The notes under the pieces are model-generated. The model was not told the origin of the DNA. It searched no databases and saw only the letters and a program-made list of their open reading frames with translations. This document shows, piece by piece, positions 35,053 to 46,738 of a stretch of DNA of 64,000 nucleotides. The stretch is taken from the NCBI RefSeq assembly GCF_009735645.1, contig NZ_CP032550.1:1302001-1366000 (forward strand), in the 5' to 3' direction. Made by a program: the position numbers and the translations under genes. The DNA comes from Microbacterium oryzae. GTDB lineage: Bacteria > Actinomycetota > Actinomycetes > Actinomycetales > Microbacteriaceae. Positions within the stretch are counted from its first letter, which is position 1; each line of letters starts with the position of its first letter.

Positions 35053-36593
35053 ACGCCGACGCGGATGGTGGGCAGCCCCAGGCGGACCGCCCCCGGTGCG
35101 GCGGCGGGAGCGGCGGGCACCGCGCAGGACGCCGCCTGCGCACGGTCCCAGGCGTCGCCGGCGCGCGTGCGGCGGATGCGCAGCGGTGCGCCGTCGGGGC
35201 TGTCGGCGAGGAGGTGGAACGGCGCCGCATGGGTGACGACGGCGGTCACGAAGTCGCCCGGACGCGGACGCTCCGAGCCGGCGGGCAGCTCGACGTGGAC
35301 GAGCCGGTTGTCCTCCGCGCGACCGGTGAGCCGGTGCGTGGCGGCGTCCTTCTTGCCCTCGCCGGTCGACACGAGCACCTCGACCGAGCGGCCCAGCTGC
35401 TTCTGGTTCTCCTCGAGGGAGATGCGCTCCTGCAGGGCCAGCAGACGGTCGTACCGCTCCTGCACGACCTCCTTCGGCACCTGGTTCGGCATGGTCGCGG
35501 CGGGAGTGCCCGCGCGCACGGAGTACTGGAACGTGAACGCGTTGGCGAAGCGCGCCTGCTCGACCACGCGCAGCGTGTCCTCGAAGTCGGCGTCGGTCTC
35601 GCCGGGGAAGCCCACGATGATGTCGGTCGAGATCGCCGCGTGCGGGATGCGCTCGCGGACGCGGTCGAGGATGCCGAGGAACTTCGCGCTGCGGTACGAG
35701 CGCCGCATCGCCTTGAGGATGCTGTCGCTGCCGGACTGCAGCGGCATGTGCAGCTGCGGCATCACGGCCGGGGTCTCGGCCATGGCGGCGATGACGTCGT
35801 CGGTGAAGGCGGCGGGGTGCGGGCTGGTGAAGCGGATCCGCTCGAGTCCCTCGATCTCGCCGGCTGCGCGCAGCAGCTTGCCGAACGCCTGGCGATCGCC
35901 GAACTCCACGCCGTAGGTGTTGACGTTCTGGCCGAGGAGGGTGACCTCGATCGCGCCGTCGTCGACGAGGAGGCGGATCTCGCTGAGGACGTCGCCGGGG
36001 CGGCGGTCCTTCTCCTTGCCGCGCAGGCTCGGCACGATGCAGAAGGTGCAGGTGTTGTTGCAGCCGACGGAGATGGACACCCAGCCGGAGTACGTGGAGT
36101 CGCGCTTGGTCGGCAGCGTGGAGGGGAACACCTCGAGCGCCTCGAGGATCTCGACCTCCGCCTCGCCGTTGTGCCGCGAGCGCTCCAGGAGCGCCGGAAG
36201 AGCGCCCATGTTGTGCGTGCCGAAGACGACGTCGACCCAGGGCGCACGGTCGAGCACCGCCTCCCGGTCCATCTGCGCGAGGCATCCGCCCACCGCGATC
36301 TGCATGCCGGCGCGGGCGTCCTTGCGGGACTTCAGGTGCCCGAGGGTGCCGTAGAGCTTGCCGGATGCGTTCTCGCGCACCGCGCAGGTGTTGATGACGA
36401 CGAGGTCGGCCTCCGCGCCCGGCTCGACCTTCACGTAGCCCGCGCTCTCGAGTGAGCCCGACAGCCGCTCGGAGTCGTGCACGTTCATCTGGCACCCGAA
36501 GGTGCGCACCTCGTACGAGCGCGCGCGGCCCTCGGCGTCGAGGGCGGCGGGCGAGGGATCGATGAGCGTCGGGGCGCTGGATGGCGTAGTCAT
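35049..36593 (-). CDS. miaB: tRNA-2-methylthio-N6-dimethylallyladenosine synthase
   Basis: Radical-SAM methylthiotransferase, 514 residues. The UPF0004 domain cysteines are in TFGCQMN, NTCAVRE and GGCLAQ; the radical-SAM cluster is in [13 protein letters not shown]; a TRAM domain follows at the C-terminus. After the TRAM domain there is a ~60-residue tail rich in Ala/Pro without conservation. The ATG (not the GTG 9 nt upstream) is chosen, as that GTG abuts the TAGAAT box. Confidence 0.95.
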   Translation of the reverse strand: MTTPSSAPTLIDPSPAALDAEGRARSYEVRTFGCQMNVHDSERLSGSLESAGYVKVEPGAEADLVVINTCAVRENASGKLYGTLGHLKSRKDARAGMQIAVGGCLAQMDREAVLDRAPWVDVVFGTHNMGALPALLERSRHNGEAEVEILEALEVFPSTLPTKRDSTYSGWVSISVGCNNTCTFCIVPSLRGKEKDRRPGDVLSEIRLLVDDGAIEVTLLGQNVNTYGVEFGDRQAFGKLLRAAGEIEGLERIRFTSPHPAAFTDDVIAAMAETPAVMPQLHMPLQSGSDSILKAMRRSYRSAKFLGILDRVRERIPHAAISTDIIVGFPGETDADFEDTLRVVEQARFANAFTFQYSVRAGTPAATMPNQVPKEVVQERYDRLLALQERISLEENQKQLGRSVEVLVSTGEGKKDAATHRLTGRAEDNRLVHVELPAGSERPRPGDFVTAVVTHAAPFHLLADSPDGAPLRIRRTRAGDAWDRAQAASCAVPAAPAAAPGAVRLGLPTIRVGV

Positions 36594-36602
36594 GACCTGC
36601 AC

Positions 36603-36608
36603 ATTCTA
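36603..36608 (-). promoter_or_regulatory. Candidate -10 box for miaB-miaA
   Basis: TAGAAT ends 9 nt before the miaB ATG, allowing a leaderless or very short-leader transcript. Confidence 0.45.
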
Positions 36609-36642
36609 CGTTCCGCCCTTCCCGCCGACACCGAGGGATCGC

Positions 36643-37422
36643 TCAGCGGAAGCGCACGCCGCGTCCCCCGCCGCGGGCCTCTTCGAGGGCACGACGGGCG
36701 GCCGACATGGCGAGCGAGCCGCCGAAGCCGCGGCGCCCCAGCTGGCCCACGAGACGGCGGAGCGCGGTGTCCTCGTCGTACCGCACCAGACTCTGCGCCT
36801 TGCCGCGGGCGAACTCGAGGGCGCGCTCCTCGTCGTCGTCGGGAAGCTCCGCGAGGGCCGCGTCCACGACCTCGCGGCCGATCCCGCGCGCGGACAGCGC
36901 CTGCGCGATCGCGCGCCGGCCCTGGTTCTTGCGCGTCGTGCCGACGTGCACGAGCTGCTCGGCGAGGGCCGCGTCGTCGAGCGCACCGAGCCGCTCCAGG
37001 CGGTCGACGATCGCGTCGATGTCCGCGGCGTCCACACCGTCCTGTCGCAGACGGCTGCGCGCCTCACTCACCGACAGCGAGCGCGAGCGCAGCGCCCGCA
37101 GCAGACGCGCCTCGGCGGCCTCCGCCGCTTCGGTCGCGGACGCGCTGTCGGCGTCCGCCGGGTCCGGCTCGATCTCCAGGAATCGCACGCCATCGCGGAC
37201 GGTGGTGCTCACCGCCGGCACCGCCTGCGGGCGCCCGGGACGGAGGTCGCGCCAGGTGGTGTGCCACCCTTCTGCGTCGGCCGTGCCCGACTCGACGGGC
37301 CGCGCAGGTGCGGCGTCCGCCGAGCCGTCGGCCGAGCCATCGTCGGGGCGCGCGGACCGCGCGCCGAACAGGGGGATCACGGGGGCGAGGTCCGCCTCGC
37401 CCCCGTCGGTCGGCTCCGTCAT
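36643..37422 (-). CDS. recX: Regulatory protein RecX
   Basis: Binds RecA filaments and limits recombination activity. The conserved three-helix repeats fill residues about 95-259 ([60 protein letters not shown]). The first 90 residues are acidic, low-complexity and not conserved. It starts 13 nt after the recA stop in the same operon. Confidence 0.93.
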   Translation of the reverse strand: MTEPTDGGEADLAPVIPLFGARSARPDDGSADGSADAAPARPVESGTADAEGWHTTWRDLRPGRPQAVPAVSTTVRDGVRFLEIEPDPADADSASATEAAEAAEARLLRALRSRSLSVSEARSRLRQDGVDAADIDAIVDRLERLGALDDAALAEQLVHVGTTRKNQGRRAIAQALSARGIGREVVDAALAELPDDDEERALEFARGKAQSLVRYDEDTALRRLVGQLGRRGFGGSLAMSAARRALEEARGGGRGVRFR

Positions 37423-37435
37423 GCTGAGCCGCGCC

Positions 37436-38488
<1,053 letters not shown>

Positions 38489-38671
38489 TTCCTGTTCCTT
38501 ATCCACTCGTGTGCCGCCGCCTGTAGGCTGTCGCGCCCCGACCGGATGGCCGGGTGCTGCGACAAGGCGTGTGGCGCTGGTGCCGATCACCACGCTACGG
38601 AGGGCCACCGACATTGCCGTCGGGGCACCGTTTCTGTGGAGGGCGGACGCCTCGCAACCACGTTGTGCACG

Positions 38672-38701
38672 AGGCTACGCCGGTATCGAACGCACTTTCG
38701 A
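38672..38701 (-). promoter_or_regulatory. recA promoter with LexA (SOS) box
   Basis: TCGAACGCACTTTCGA (38686-38701) matches TCGAAC-N4-GTTCGA with one mismatch. It lies 8 nt upstream of a TAGCCT -10 box (38672-38677), so LexA would occlude the -35/spacer region. The resulting recA leader is about 175 nt. Confidence 0.8.
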
Positions 38702-38745
38702 CGACACGCCGCGATCGGACACGACGATCCTCGAACATCGCGCGC

Positions 38746-38964
38746 TCAGCGCCGCGGCTCCTGACGCCCCGCTCCGTACCGCCGCGAAGGGGGCACGTCG
38801 GTGTCCGCGCACAGCGCGAGCCAGATCTCCTGCGGCGGCACTCCCGCGTCGAGGGCCTCCTGCGCGGTGCGGCCGATCCCGGTCAGCACCAGATCGCTCA
38901 CCAGCGACGACGCGCGGCCGCCGAACTCCTCGTCGACCGCGCGCAGGAACTCGCTTCTGCGCAT
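38746..38964 (-). CDS. DUF3046 protein
   Basis: A 72-residue protein conserved next to recA in Actinobacteria (MRRSEFLRAVDEEFGG...PQEIWLALCADTDVP). Function is unknown. It starts 5 nt after the ClgR-like gene and is probably cotranscribed with it. Confidence 0.88.
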   Translation of the reverse strand: MRRSEFLRAVDEEFGGRASSLVSDLVLTGIGRTAQEALDAGVPPQEIWLALCADTDVPPSRRYGAGRQEPRR

Positions 38965-38969
38965 CCCGG

Positions 38970-39284
38970 TCAGCGGTAGGACAGCTCGGGGCCGACCTCG
39001 GCGATGAGGTCGTCGGGCACGACGTCGGGGAACGACGGCACGTCGAGGCCCTCGAGCACCGCGATGCGGTCGCCGACGGTGCGGTAGATCGTGGAGATGG
39101 GGACGTCGAGCGCCTCGGCCACCGACGCGAGGATCTCGCTCGATGCCTCCTTCTGCCCGCGCTCGACCTCGCTGAGGTATCCGAGCGCGACGCTGGCCTT
39201 GCTGGCCACCTGTCGGAGGGTCTGGCCCTTCTGCTGGCGGAAGCCGCGCAGCACGTCGCCGATCTCCTGACGAACCAGGATCAT
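38970..39284 (-). CDS. clgR: XRE-family regulator, ClgR-like
   Basis: A 104-residue helix-turn-helix protein (LRQVASKASVALGYLSEVERGQKEASSEILASVAEAL) in the place of clgR in other Actinobacteria, where ClgR activates clp protease and some stress and repair genes. GAGGAGGGG precedes the ATG. The C-terminus (AEVGPELSYR) lacks an obvious LAA-type degradation tag; rapid turnover by Clp, known for ClgR elsewhere, cannot be inferred. Confidence 0.82.
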   Translation of the reverse strand: MILVRQEIGDVLRGFRQQKGQTLRQVASKASVALGYLSEVERGQKEASSEILASVAEALDVPISTIYRTVGDRIAVLEGLDVPSFPDVVPDDLIAEVGPELSYR

Positions 39285-39409
39285 GACTATCCCCTCCTCA
39301 CTGGCGTATCACCGGGTGCATAAGAGTACAACGCGGGTGGATCCACTTTAATCCCGCTTGACAGGACGAAGGCGAGCGCTCCGGCCGAGAATCCGCCGAG
39401 CGAAGGCCC

Positions 39410-39910
39410 TCAGATCTCTGCGACCGCGAGATCCAGTGCGGCGAGCACCGACTGCGCGCGGATCTCCGCGCGGTCGCCGTCGAAGAGGTGCGAGGAGACG
39501 ACGAGCCGGTCGGGCGTGGCGACGGCCACGTGCACGGTGCCCACCGGCTGGCCGTCGGGCGAGACCGGGCCGGCGATGCCCGTGGTGGCGAGCCCCACCA
39601 GGGTCTCCTCGTCGGCGAGCGACAGCACGCGCCGCACGCCGAGCGCCATCTGGCGCGCGACGTCGGGGTGCACGGCGCCCTCGGCCGCCAGCAGGTCCTC
39701 GTCGACGCCGAGCACGGTCTGCTTGATCGTGGTGTCGTAAGCGACGACCCCGCCCCGCATCCGCTGCGACGACCCCGGCACGTCGATGATCGCCGACGCC
39801 AGCAGCCCGCCGGTGAGCGACTCCGCCGTTCCGATGCTCCAGTTGCGCGCGCTCAGGCGCCGCAGCAGCTCGTTCGCGACAGCGAGGGTCTCGCGTTCGA
39901 TGTCACTCAT
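39410..39910 (-). CDS. cinA: CinA C-terminal family NMN amidohydrolase
   Basis: Stand-alone CinA C-terminal (PncC) domain, 166 residues, that deamidates nicotinamide mononucleotide in NAD recycling. Typical motifs are TAESLTGGLLASAIIDVPGSS, GGVVAYDTTIK and ATTGIAGP. The N-terminal molybdopterin-like CinA domain is absent, as is usual in this phylum. The start MSDIERE overlaps the pgsA end by 8 nt. Confidence 0.93.
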   Translation of the reverse strand: MSDIERETLAVANELLRRLSARNWSIGTAESLTGGLLASAIIDVPGSSQRMRGGVVAYDTTIKQTVLGVDEDLLAAEGAVHPDVARQMALGVRRVLSLADEETLVGLATTGIAGPVSPDGQPVGTVHVAVATPDRLVVSSHLFDGDRAEIRAQSVLAALDLAVAEI

Positions 39911-40484
39911 GGGCCTCGCCCTTCGCACCCCGCGCCTGCGCGACGACGTAATCGATTCCGCTGGCGACCGTGAGGACCACGACCACCCACATCAGGATCT
40001 GCGTGACGAGCGAGAAGGCGCCCTCCCCGATGACCAGCCAGATCGGCAGCAGGGCCCAGCCCAGCGCCACGCCCTGGAAGGCGGTCTTCACCTTGCCCAT
40101 CCAGGCCGCGGCGACGACGTGCTGTCGCGCGACGACGAACCGATGGATCGTGATCCCCCACTCCCTCACCAGGATGATCACGACCATCCACCACGGCATC
40201 TCGTCGAGGATCGCGAGGCCGACGAACGCGGCGCCGGTGAGGAGCTTGTCGGCGATGGGGTCCCAGAGCTTGCCGAAGTCGCTCACGAGGTCGTAGCGCC
40301 GGGCGAGATACCCGTCGACCCAGTCGGTCGAGATCGCCACGATGAAGAGCACGGCCGCGATCCACCGCAGCGCGAGGTCGTGCTCGCCCAGCCGGCCGCC
40401 CAGGAGCAGCACGATGAAGAACACCACCGCGAGCGGGATGCGCACGACGGTGAGGATGTTCGGCAGCTGCCGTGGGATGGCCAT
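39903..40484 (-). CDS. pgsA: CDP-diacylglycerol-glycerol-3-phosphate 3-phosphatidyltransferase
   Basis: Makes phosphatidylglycerol phosphate in the membrane; 193 residues with about four helices. The CDP-alcohol phosphotransferase motif is complete: DWVDGYLAR, then G and the two final aspartates in FGKLWDPIADK. It lies between ftsK and cinA as in other Actinobacteria. Confidence 0.95.
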   Translation of the reverse strand: MAIPRQLPNILTVVRIPLAVVFFIVLLLGGRLGEHDLALRWIAAVLFIVAISTDWVDGYLARRYDLVSDFGKLWDPIADKLLTGAAFVGLAILDEMPWWMVVIILVREWGITIHRFVVARQHVVAAAWMGKVKTAFQGVALGWALLPIWLVIGEGAFSLVTQILMWVVVVLTVASGIDYVVAQARGAKGEAHE

Positions 40485-40496
40485 GGCCTCAGTCTC

Positions 40497-43367
40497 TCAG
40501 TACCGCGGCTCGTCGCGCCCCGTGAGACCCCACGCGTCTTCCGACTCGCTCTCGTCGACGGTCTCGTGGCCGGCGAACTGCGCCTCGATCGGATCCTCCG
40601 CGTAGCGGTCGTCGTCGGCCGGCACCGCCACGGCAGCCGGCTTCTCCTCCGCCGCGCCGCCCGCCTGATCGGCCGGCGGCTCCTCGCCGCGCAGCTTCGC
40701 CAGCACGCCCGCGAGCTGCTCGGGCTTGACGAGCACGTCGCGCGCCTTCGAGCCCTCGGACGGGCCGACGATCTCGCGCGACTCCAGCAGGTCCATCAGG
40801 CGCCCCGCCTTCGCGAACCCCACGCGGAGCTTGCGCTGCAGCATCGAGGTGGAGCCGAACTGGCTGGACACGATGAGCTCGGCGGCGGCCAGGAGGAGCT
40901 CGAGGTCGTCGCCGATGTCCTCGTCGACCTCCTTCTTCTTCGGCTCCAGCGCCTCCGCCACGTCGGAGCGGTACTCCGGACGCGCCTGCCCGGTGACGTG
41001 CGCGACGACCTTCTCGATCTCGTCCTCGGTGACCCACGCGCCCTGCACGCGCAGCGCCTTGGACGACCCCATCGGCGAGAACAGGGCGTCACCCTGGCCG
41101 ATGAGCTTGTCGGCGCCGGGCTGGTCGAGGATGACGCGGCTGTCGGTGACGCTGGTGACGGCGAAGGCGAGACGGGATGGCACGTTCGCCTTGATGAGGC
41201 CCGTCACGACGTCGACGGACGGGCGCTGCGTGGCCAGCACCAGGTGGATGCCCGAGGCGCGCGCGAGCTGGGTGATGCGCACGATCGAGTCCTCGACGTC
41301 GCGCGGGGCCACCATCATCAGGTCCGCGAGCTCATCGACGACCACGAGGAGGTACGGGTACGGCTTCAGCACCCGCTCGCTGCCGGTCGGCACGTCGACG
41401 TCGCCGGCGACCACGGCGCGGTTGAAGTCGTCGATGTGGCGGAACCCGAACGACGCGAGGTCGTCGTACCGCATGTCCATCTCCTTCACCACCCACTGCA
41501 GGGCCTCGGCGGCCTTCTTCGCATTGGTGATGATGGGCGTGATGAGGTGAGGGACGCCCGCGTAGTTCGTCAGCTCGACGCGCTTGGGGTCGATGAGCAC
41601 CATCCGCACCTCGCTCGGCTTCGCGCGCATGAGGAGGCTGGTGATCATCGAGTTGACGAAGCTGGACTTTCCGGAGCCCGTCGAGCCGGCCACGAGGAGG
41701 TGCGGCATCTTCGCGAGGTTCGCCAGGACGAAACCGCCGCCGACGTCCTTGCCGACGCCGATGGTGAGCGGGTGCGTGGACTTCTGCGCGGCCGGCGAGC
41801 GGAGCACGTCGCCGAGCGCGACGGTCTCGCGGTCGGCGTTCGGGATCTCCACGCCGATGGCGCTCTTGCCGGGGATCGGGGCGAGGATCCGCACGTCGTT
41901 CGACGCCACCGCATAGGAGATGTTGTTCGACAGCTGGGTGATCTTCTCGACCTTGACCCCGGGCCCGAGCTCGATCTCGTACTGCGTCACGGTCGGACCG
42001 CGCGAGAAGCCGGTGACGCTCGCGTCGACCTTGAACTGCTCGAACACGCTGGTGATCTGCGCGACGACGCGGTCGTTCGCCTCGGAGTGCGCGACGGCGG
42101 GCGGACCGGCGGCGAGCGCCGCGGGGGACGGCAGCACGTACGGCTGGGAGGGCGGCTGCGGACCGCGTGCGCCGGGGCCGTCCGTGCCGAACCCGGTGAA
42201 GCCGGGGAGGTCGTCGTCGTCGAGGTCGTCGCCGTCGCCCACGAGCGCGGTGCGGGCCTCGGCGTCGTCGCGGAGGCCGGCGACGACGGACTCGGAGATC
42301 GCCTCGGTCACGGCGTCGTCGGGCGACACCGTGCTCCCCGACGACCCCCTGCTCTCCGACGACGTGCTCTCGGACGAGCCGGTGCTCCGGAACGACACCC
42401 TGCCCTTCGGCGCGACCGCGCTCTCCGACGTGACGATGGCCTGGTCGTACCCGCGGTCGCTCTGGTCGGTGAGCAGCTCGGTGAGGTCCTGCGGCTCGGA
42501 GACGACCTCGGGGTCCTCCTCCCGGCCGGACTTGTTCCGACGCCACCACGGCACGCTCGACTCCGCGTCGTCCTCGTCCTGCTCGAGCACCTTCGTCGGA
42601 GCCGTCGCGCCCTTCGCGGGCTTCTCCGGCTTCTCCTCGCGCGGCGTGCGCTCGGCGTCGAACAGCCACAGATACAGATCACCCAGGCGCGCGAAGATGC
42701 GGTTCGGCGGCGTCTTGGTGATGATTAGGAGGCTCAGCACGGCCAGGAGCGACAGCACGATGTACGCGCCCACATCGGTGATGAGGTAGGCCATGGCCTC
42801 GGCGACCAGCCAGCCGAAGAGGCCACCCGCCTCGCTGAGCACGACCACCCCGTCGACCGGCTTCGGGCGGCCGCCGGCGACGTGGAGGAAGCCCGCGATC
42901 GTGACGGTGAGCATGCCGAAGCCGATGCCGACCCGGCCGTTGTCGTTGACCGACGAGGGATGGCGGAAGAGCCATCCTGCCAGGAGCAGGAGCAGCACGG
43001 GGAACACGAATGCGGTGCGCCCGATGAGGGCGCCGAAGGTGTAGCTGCTGATGTTGGCGGCCACGGGGTTCCCGATCAGGAACCACTCCACGACCGCGCC
43101 GATGGCGGCGAGGAGCACGAGCAGCAGCGGAAAGCCATCGCGCCGCTGATCCTTCTCCAGCACCTCGGGGCCGAACGCGCGGAAGAGCCCGCCGACCGCG
43201 CGGGCGAGACCGTTCCAGCCGCGCACGACGGGCGACGGCCGGTCGCTCTCGTCGATGTAGCGCTGCGGCGCGGGCTCCGCCTTCTTGCGCGGGCGCGCGG
43301 CCGCCTTGGAGGCTCCCCGGTCGGCAGGGGCTCCGGAGGTCTTGGACGCGGCGGACGTACGTGGCAT
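40497..43367 (-). CDS. ftsK: DNA translocase FtsK
   Basis: Septal DNA pump that clears chromosomes during division. The 956-residue protein has a basic N-terminus, four or five membrane segments (about residues 60-215), a Ser/Asp-rich linker with repeated SS/ES motifs (about 235-390), and the motor with Walker [11 protein letters not shown] and Walker [14 protein letters not shown]. The C-terminal gamma winged helix that reads polar KOPS motifs is present ([24 protein letters not shown]). The ATG lies 6 nt behind TACCGT. Confidence 0.96.
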   Translation of the reverse strand: MPRTSAASKTSGAPADRGASKAAARPRKKAEPAPQRYIDESDRPSPVVRGWNGLARAVGGLFRAFGPEVLEKDQRRDGFPLLLVLLAAIGAVVEWFLIGNPVAANISSYTFGALIGRTAFVFPVLLLLLAGWLFRHPSSVNDNGRVGIGFGMLTVTIAGFLHVAGGRPKPVDGVVVLSEAGGLFGWLVAEAMAYLITDVGAYIVLSLLAVLSLLIITKTPPNRIFARLGDLYLWLFDAERTPREEKPEKPAKGATAPTKVLEQDEDDAESSVPWWRRNKSGREEDPEVVSEPQDLTELLTDQSDRGYDQAIVTSESAVAPKGRVSFRSTGSSESTSSESRGSSGSTVSPDDAVTEAISESVVAGLRDDAEARTALVGDGDDLDDDDLPGFTGFGTDGPGARGPQPPSQPYVLPSPAALAAGPPAVAHSEANDRVVAQITSVFEQFKVDASVTGFSRGPTVTQYEIELGPGVKVEKITQLSNNISYAVASNDVRILAPIPGKSAIGVEIPNADRETVALGDVLRSPAAQKSTHPLTIGVGKDVGGGFVLANLAKMPHLLVAGSTGSGKSSFVNSMITSLLMRAKPSEVRMVLIDPKRVELTNYAGVPHLITPIITNAKKAAEALQWVVKEMDMRYDDLASFGFRHIDDFNRAVVAGDVDVPTGSERVLKPYPYLLVVVDELADLMMVAPRDVEDSIVRITQLARASGIHLVLATQRPSVDVVTGLIKANVPSRLAFAVTSVTDSRVILDQPGADKLIGQGDALFSPMGSSKALRVQGAWVTEDEIEKVVAHVTGQARPEYRSDVAEALEPKKKEVDEDIGDDLELLLAAAELIVSSQFGSTSMLQRKLRVGFAKAGRLMDLLESREIVGPSEGSKARDVLVKPEQLAGVLAKLRGEEPPADQAGGAAEEKPAAVAVPADDDRYAEDPIEAQFAGHETVDESESEDAWGLTGRDEPRY

Positions 43368-43373
43368 TGCTCC

Positions 43374-43379
43374 ACGGTA
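43374..43379 (-). promoter_or_regulatory. Candidate -10 box for ftsK (leaderless)
   Basis: TACCGT ends 6 nt before the ftsK ATG; the gap GGAGCA offers a weak alternative Shine-Dalgarno. Confidence 0.4.
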
Positions 43380-43409
43380 CGTCGCCCGTCCGACATCCGC
43401 CCGGAGCGA

Positions 43410-43443
43410 CGCGGATCGGGGCGGAATCCCGCCCCGATCCGCG
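43410..43443 (-). terminator. Terminator after rnj
   Basis: Perfect 15-bp stem (43410-43424 with 43429-43443) and 4-nt loop, starting 6 nt after the rnj stop codon. Confidence 0.75.
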
Positions 43444-43449
43444 CGGCGA

Positions 43450-45126
43450 TCAGGCTTCGATGACGAGCGGCACGATCATCGGGCGCCGGCGCAGCGACTG
43501 GTTCACCCAGCGGCCGATGGTGCGGCGGATGATCTGCGACAGCGCGTGGTTGTCGCGCACGCCCTTCTGCGCGGCCTCCTCGAGCGCCGCGACGATCTTC
43601 GGCTTCACCTTGTCGAAGACGCGGTCCTCCTCGGCGATGCCGCGGGCGTGGATCTCCGGGCCGGTGACGATCTTGCCGGTCTGGGCGTCGACGACGACGA
43701 TGACGGAGACGAAGCCCTCCTCGCCGAGCGTGCGCCGGTCCTTGAGGTCGGCGTCCGTGATGGCGCCGACGCTGGAGCCGTCGACGTAGACGAACCCGAG
43801 GTCGAGCTGGCCGGTCACCCGGGCCACGCCGTTCTTCAGGTCGACGACGGTGCCGTTGGAGCCGAGGATCGTGCGCTCGGGCGCGATGCCGGTGTCCTGC
43901 GCGAGCTTGGCGCTCGCCATGAGGTGCCGGTACTCGCCGTGGACGGGGAGCACGTTCTTCGGCTTGAGGATGTTGTAGCAGTACAGCAGCTCGCCCGCGG
44001 CGGCGTGTCCCGAGACATGCACCTTGGCGTTGGCCTTGTGCACGACGTTCGCGCCGAGCTTGGTGAGGCCGTCGATGACGCGGTAGACCGCGTTCTCGTT
44101 GCCGGGGATGAGGCTCGAGGCGAGGATGACGGTGTCGCCCTCGCCGGGCTCGATCTCGTGGTCGAGGTTGGCCATCCGGCTGAGCACGGCCATCGGCTCG
44201 CCCTGCGACCCCGTCGACATGTAGACGATCCGGTGGTCGGGGATGTCCCGCGCCTTCTTGTAGTCGACGAGCACGCCGTCGGGCACGTTGAGATACCCCA
44301 GGTCGGCGGCGATCGTCATGTTGCGCAGCATGCTGCGGCCGAGGAGCGCGACGCGGCGGCCGTTCGCGGCGGCGGCGTCGAGCACCTGCTGCACGCGATG
44401 CACGTGGCTGGAGAAGCTCGCGACGATGACGCGGCCCTTGGTCTTCGAGATGACCTGGTCGAGCACGGGGCCGATCTGGCGCTCGGCGGGGGTGAACCCG
44501 GGCACGTCGGCGTTGGTCGAGTCGGGCAGGAAGAGGTCGACGCCCTCCTCCCCCAGCCGCGCGAAGGCGCGGAGGTCGGTGATGCGGCCGTCGAGCGGCA
44601 GCTGGTCCATCTTGAAGTCGCCCGTGTGCAGGACGAGCCCCGCCTCGGTCCGGATGGCGACGGCCAGGGCGTCGGGGATCGAGTGGTTCACCGCGATGAA
44701 CTCCAGCTCGAACGGGCCCATCTCCCATCGCTCGCCCTCCTTGACGACGTGCGCCGCGGGCGTGATCCGGTGCTCCTTGAGCTTCGCCGAGACGAGCGCC
44801 AGCGTCAGCGCCGAGCCGATGATGGGGATGTCGGGGCGCTTCTTGAGGAGGTACGGCACGGCGCCGATGTGGTCCTCGTGCCCGTGCGTGAGCACGATGC
44901 CCACGACGTCGTCGAGACGACCGCGCAGCGGCTCCATGTCGGGGAGGATCAGGTCCACGCCCGGCTGGTGCTCCTCCGGGAAGAGGACGCCGCAGTCGAC
45001 GATGAGGATCTCGCCGTCGATCTCGTAGGTGGTCATGTTGCGACCCACCTCGCCGAGACCGCCGAGCGGGGTGACCCGCAGCGTTCCGGGGGTGAGATCT
45101 GCGGGAGGAGCAACCGGTGTGGACAT
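43450..45126 (-). CDS. rnj: Ribonuclease J
   Basis: Metallo-beta-lactamase/beta-CASP RNase with endo- and 5'-exonuclease activity, 558 residues. The zinc motif is [10 protein letters not shown], further ligands are in LHTGDFKMD and the beta-CASP motifs in VSGHAAAGE and [10 protein letters not shown]. It acts in mRNA turnover alongside the PNPase of this window. It follows dapA by 80 nt, as in most Actinobacteria. Confidence 0.95.
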   Translation of the reverse strand: MSTPVAPPADLTPGTLRVTPLGGLGEVGRNMTTYEIDGEILIVDCGVLFPEEHQPGVDLILPDMEPLRGRLDDVVGIVLTHGHEDHIGAVPYLLKKRPDIPIIGSALTLALVSAKLKEHRITPAAHVVKEGERWEMGPFELEFIAVNHSIPDALAVAIRTEAGLVLHTGDFKMDQLPLDGRITDLRAFARLGEEGVDLFLPDSTNADVPGFTPAERQIGPVLDQVISKTKGRVIVASFSSHVHRVQQVLDAAAANGRRVALLGRSMLRNMTIAADLGYLNVPDGVLVDYKKARDIPDHRIVYMSTGSQGEPMAVLSRMANLDHEIEPGEGDTVILASSLIPGNENAVYRVIDGLTKLGANVVHKANAKVHVSGHAAAGELLYCYNILKPKNVLPVHGEYRHLMASAKLAQDTGIAPERTILGSNGTVVDLKNGVARVTGQLDLGFVYVDGSSVGAITDADLKDRRTLGEEGFVSVIVVVDAQTGKIVTGPEIHARGIAEEDRVFDKVKPKIVAALEEAAQKGVRDNHALSQIIRRTIGRWVNQSLRRRPMIVPLVIEA

Positions 45127-45206
45127 CGTCCGCCTTCCGGGATGCCCATCGGCATCCGGTTCGTCGTTTTCGGTGTGGTCGCGACGACCGGTGCCGCCGC
45201 GGAAGA

Positions 45207-46184
45207 TCAGCGGGTGGTGCCGGGCACCTTGGGGAGCGCGCCGCCGGCGGCCGCGTTGCGGTCGGGGCGGAAGTTGGAGAAGTTCACGCCGTCGACGTCC
45301 TTCACGAGGGCGAGCTCCTCCTCGATCACCGCGGCCTCCCACTCCTCCGGCCCGACCAGGGGCAGGCGGACGCGAGGGCTGGAGATGCGGCCGAGGCCGT
45401 GGAGGACGTACTTCGCCGCGACGGTGCCGGGGACGTGCGTCATCACCGCGCGCACGAGCGGCTCGAGCCGCTTGTGCTGTTCGGTGGCCGTGGCGAGGTC
45501 GCCGCGGTTCACGGCGTCGATGATCGTGCGGTACGGGCCGGACGCGATGTTCGCGGTGACGCCGATCAGGCCGGTCGCCCCGATGGCGAGCTCGGGCAGG
45601 ACGTTGGCGTCGTCGCCCGAGAAGTACATGAGGTCGGTCTGGTTGAGCACGCGGCTCACCTCGCTGAGGTCGCCTTTGGCGTCCTTCACGGCGAGGATGT
45701 TCGGGTGCTTGGCGAGGCGGAGGATCGTCTCGTACTTCAGCGGGATGCCGGTGCGGCCCGGGATGTCGTACATGATGACCGGCAGGTCGGTCGAGTCGGC
45801 GATGAGGCGGAAGTGCGTGAGGACGCCCGCCTGTGTCGGCTTGTTGTAGTACGGGGTGACGATCATGATGCCGTCGGCGCCCGCCTTCTCGCTCTTCTGG
45901 TAGAGGTCGATGGCGTGGGCGGTCTCGTTCGAGCCGCCGCCGGTGATGATCTTCGCGCGGCCGGCGGCGACGTCCTTGCCGACCTCGACGAGTCGCAGCT
46001 TCTCGGCGTCGGTGAGGGTCGAGGTCTCCCCCGTCGTGCCAGTGACGACGATGCCGTCCGCGCCCTGCTGGATGCACGCGTCGATGAGCTTCTCGACGCC
46101 GGGCCAGTCCACTTCGCCGTCCGCCGTCATCGGCGTGACGAGCGCGACGAGCACCTGTCCGAAGGGGTTTCCCGTGTGCGTCAT
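45207..46184 (-). CDS. dapA: 4-Hydroxy-tetrahydrodipicolinate synthase
   Basis: Committed step of the diaminopimelate/lysine pathway: pyruvate plus aspartate semialdehyde. The 325-residue TIM barrel shows TGTTGETSTL, the catalytic tyrosine in IMYDIPGRTG and the Schiff-base lysine in AVKDAKGD. The ATG follows GAGGAC and lies 7 nt behind TAGCCT, so both leadered and leaderless starts fit. Confidence 0.96.
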   Translation of the reverse strand: MTHTGNPFGQVLVALVTPMTADGEVDWPGVEKLIDACIQQGADGIVVTGTTGETSTLTDAEKLRLVEVGKDVAAGRAKIITGGGSNETAHAIDLYQKSEKAGADGIMIVTPYYNKPTQAGVLTHFRLIADSTDLPVIMYDIPGRTGIPLKYETILRLAKHPNILAVKDAKGDLSEVSRVLNQTDLMYFSGDDANVLPELAIGATGLIGVTANIASGPYRTIIDAVNRGDLATATEQHKRLEPLVRAVMTHVPGTVAAKYVLHGLGRISSPRVRLPLVGPEEWEAAVIEEELALVKDVDGVNFSNFRPDRNAAAGGALPKVPGTTR

Positions 46185-46189
46185 GTCCT

Positions 46190-46735
46190 CTAGGCTATCG
46201 CCTCGCCGCTCGCGGTGCCGAAGGCGCTCTCGTCCGACCGCCGGTACACGAGGAAGCGGTAGCGGGTGCCGGTGCGGCTGACGAGCCACGAGCCATCCTC
46301 CGGATCCGACCGGGCGACCTCCCAGCGGGCGTCGATCTCGGGAGCGCGGGCGTCGCCATCCGCGTCGGTGTCGATCTCGGTGACCCACAGCTCGTCGACG
46401 ACGTCCATCGACTGCGCGTAGATCTGCGCGCCGCCGACGATCCACACCTCCTCGTCGATCTCGGCCGCCGCGCGCAGCCCCTCCTCGAGCGAGTGCACGA
46501 CCCGCGCGCCCTCGGCGGAGAAGCCCTCGTCGCGCGTGATGACGATGTTGGGGCGGTCGGGCAGGGGGCGGAACTGCTCGGGGAACGACAGCCAGGTCTT
46601 CCGGCCCATGACCACGGGCATCCCGACGGTGGCGCGCTTGAAGAACGCCATGTCCTCGGGGACGTGCCAGAGCATCCCGCCGTCCGCGCCGATCGCGCCG
46701 GTGCGGGACTGGGCCCAGATCGAGCGGATGGGCAT
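46190..46735 (-). CDS. folA: Dihydrofolate reductase
   Basis: NADPH-dependent reductase that regenerates tetrahydrofolate after thymidylate synthesis. The 181-residue protein has the usual WHVPEDMAFFKRATVG (substrate-site aspartate replaced by Glu within PED, as is common), MGRKTW and IVGGAQIY. It starts 3 nt after the thyA stop; the two form a thymidylate unit. Confidence 0.95.
   Translation of the reverse strand: MPIRSIWAQSRTGAIGADGGMLWHVPEDMAFFKRATVGMPVVMGRKTWLSFPEQFRPLPDRPNIVITRDEGFSAEGARVVHSLEEGLRAAAEIDEEVWIVGGAQIYAQSMDVVDELWVTEIDTDADGDARAPEIDARWEVARSDPEDGSWLVSRTGTRYRFLVYRRSDESAFGTASGEAIA
46192..46197 (-). promoter_or_regulatory. Candidate -10 box for dapA
   Basis: TAGCCT ends 7 nt before the dapA ATG and overlaps the end of folA. 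Confidence 0.4.
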
Positions 46736-46738
46736 GGC

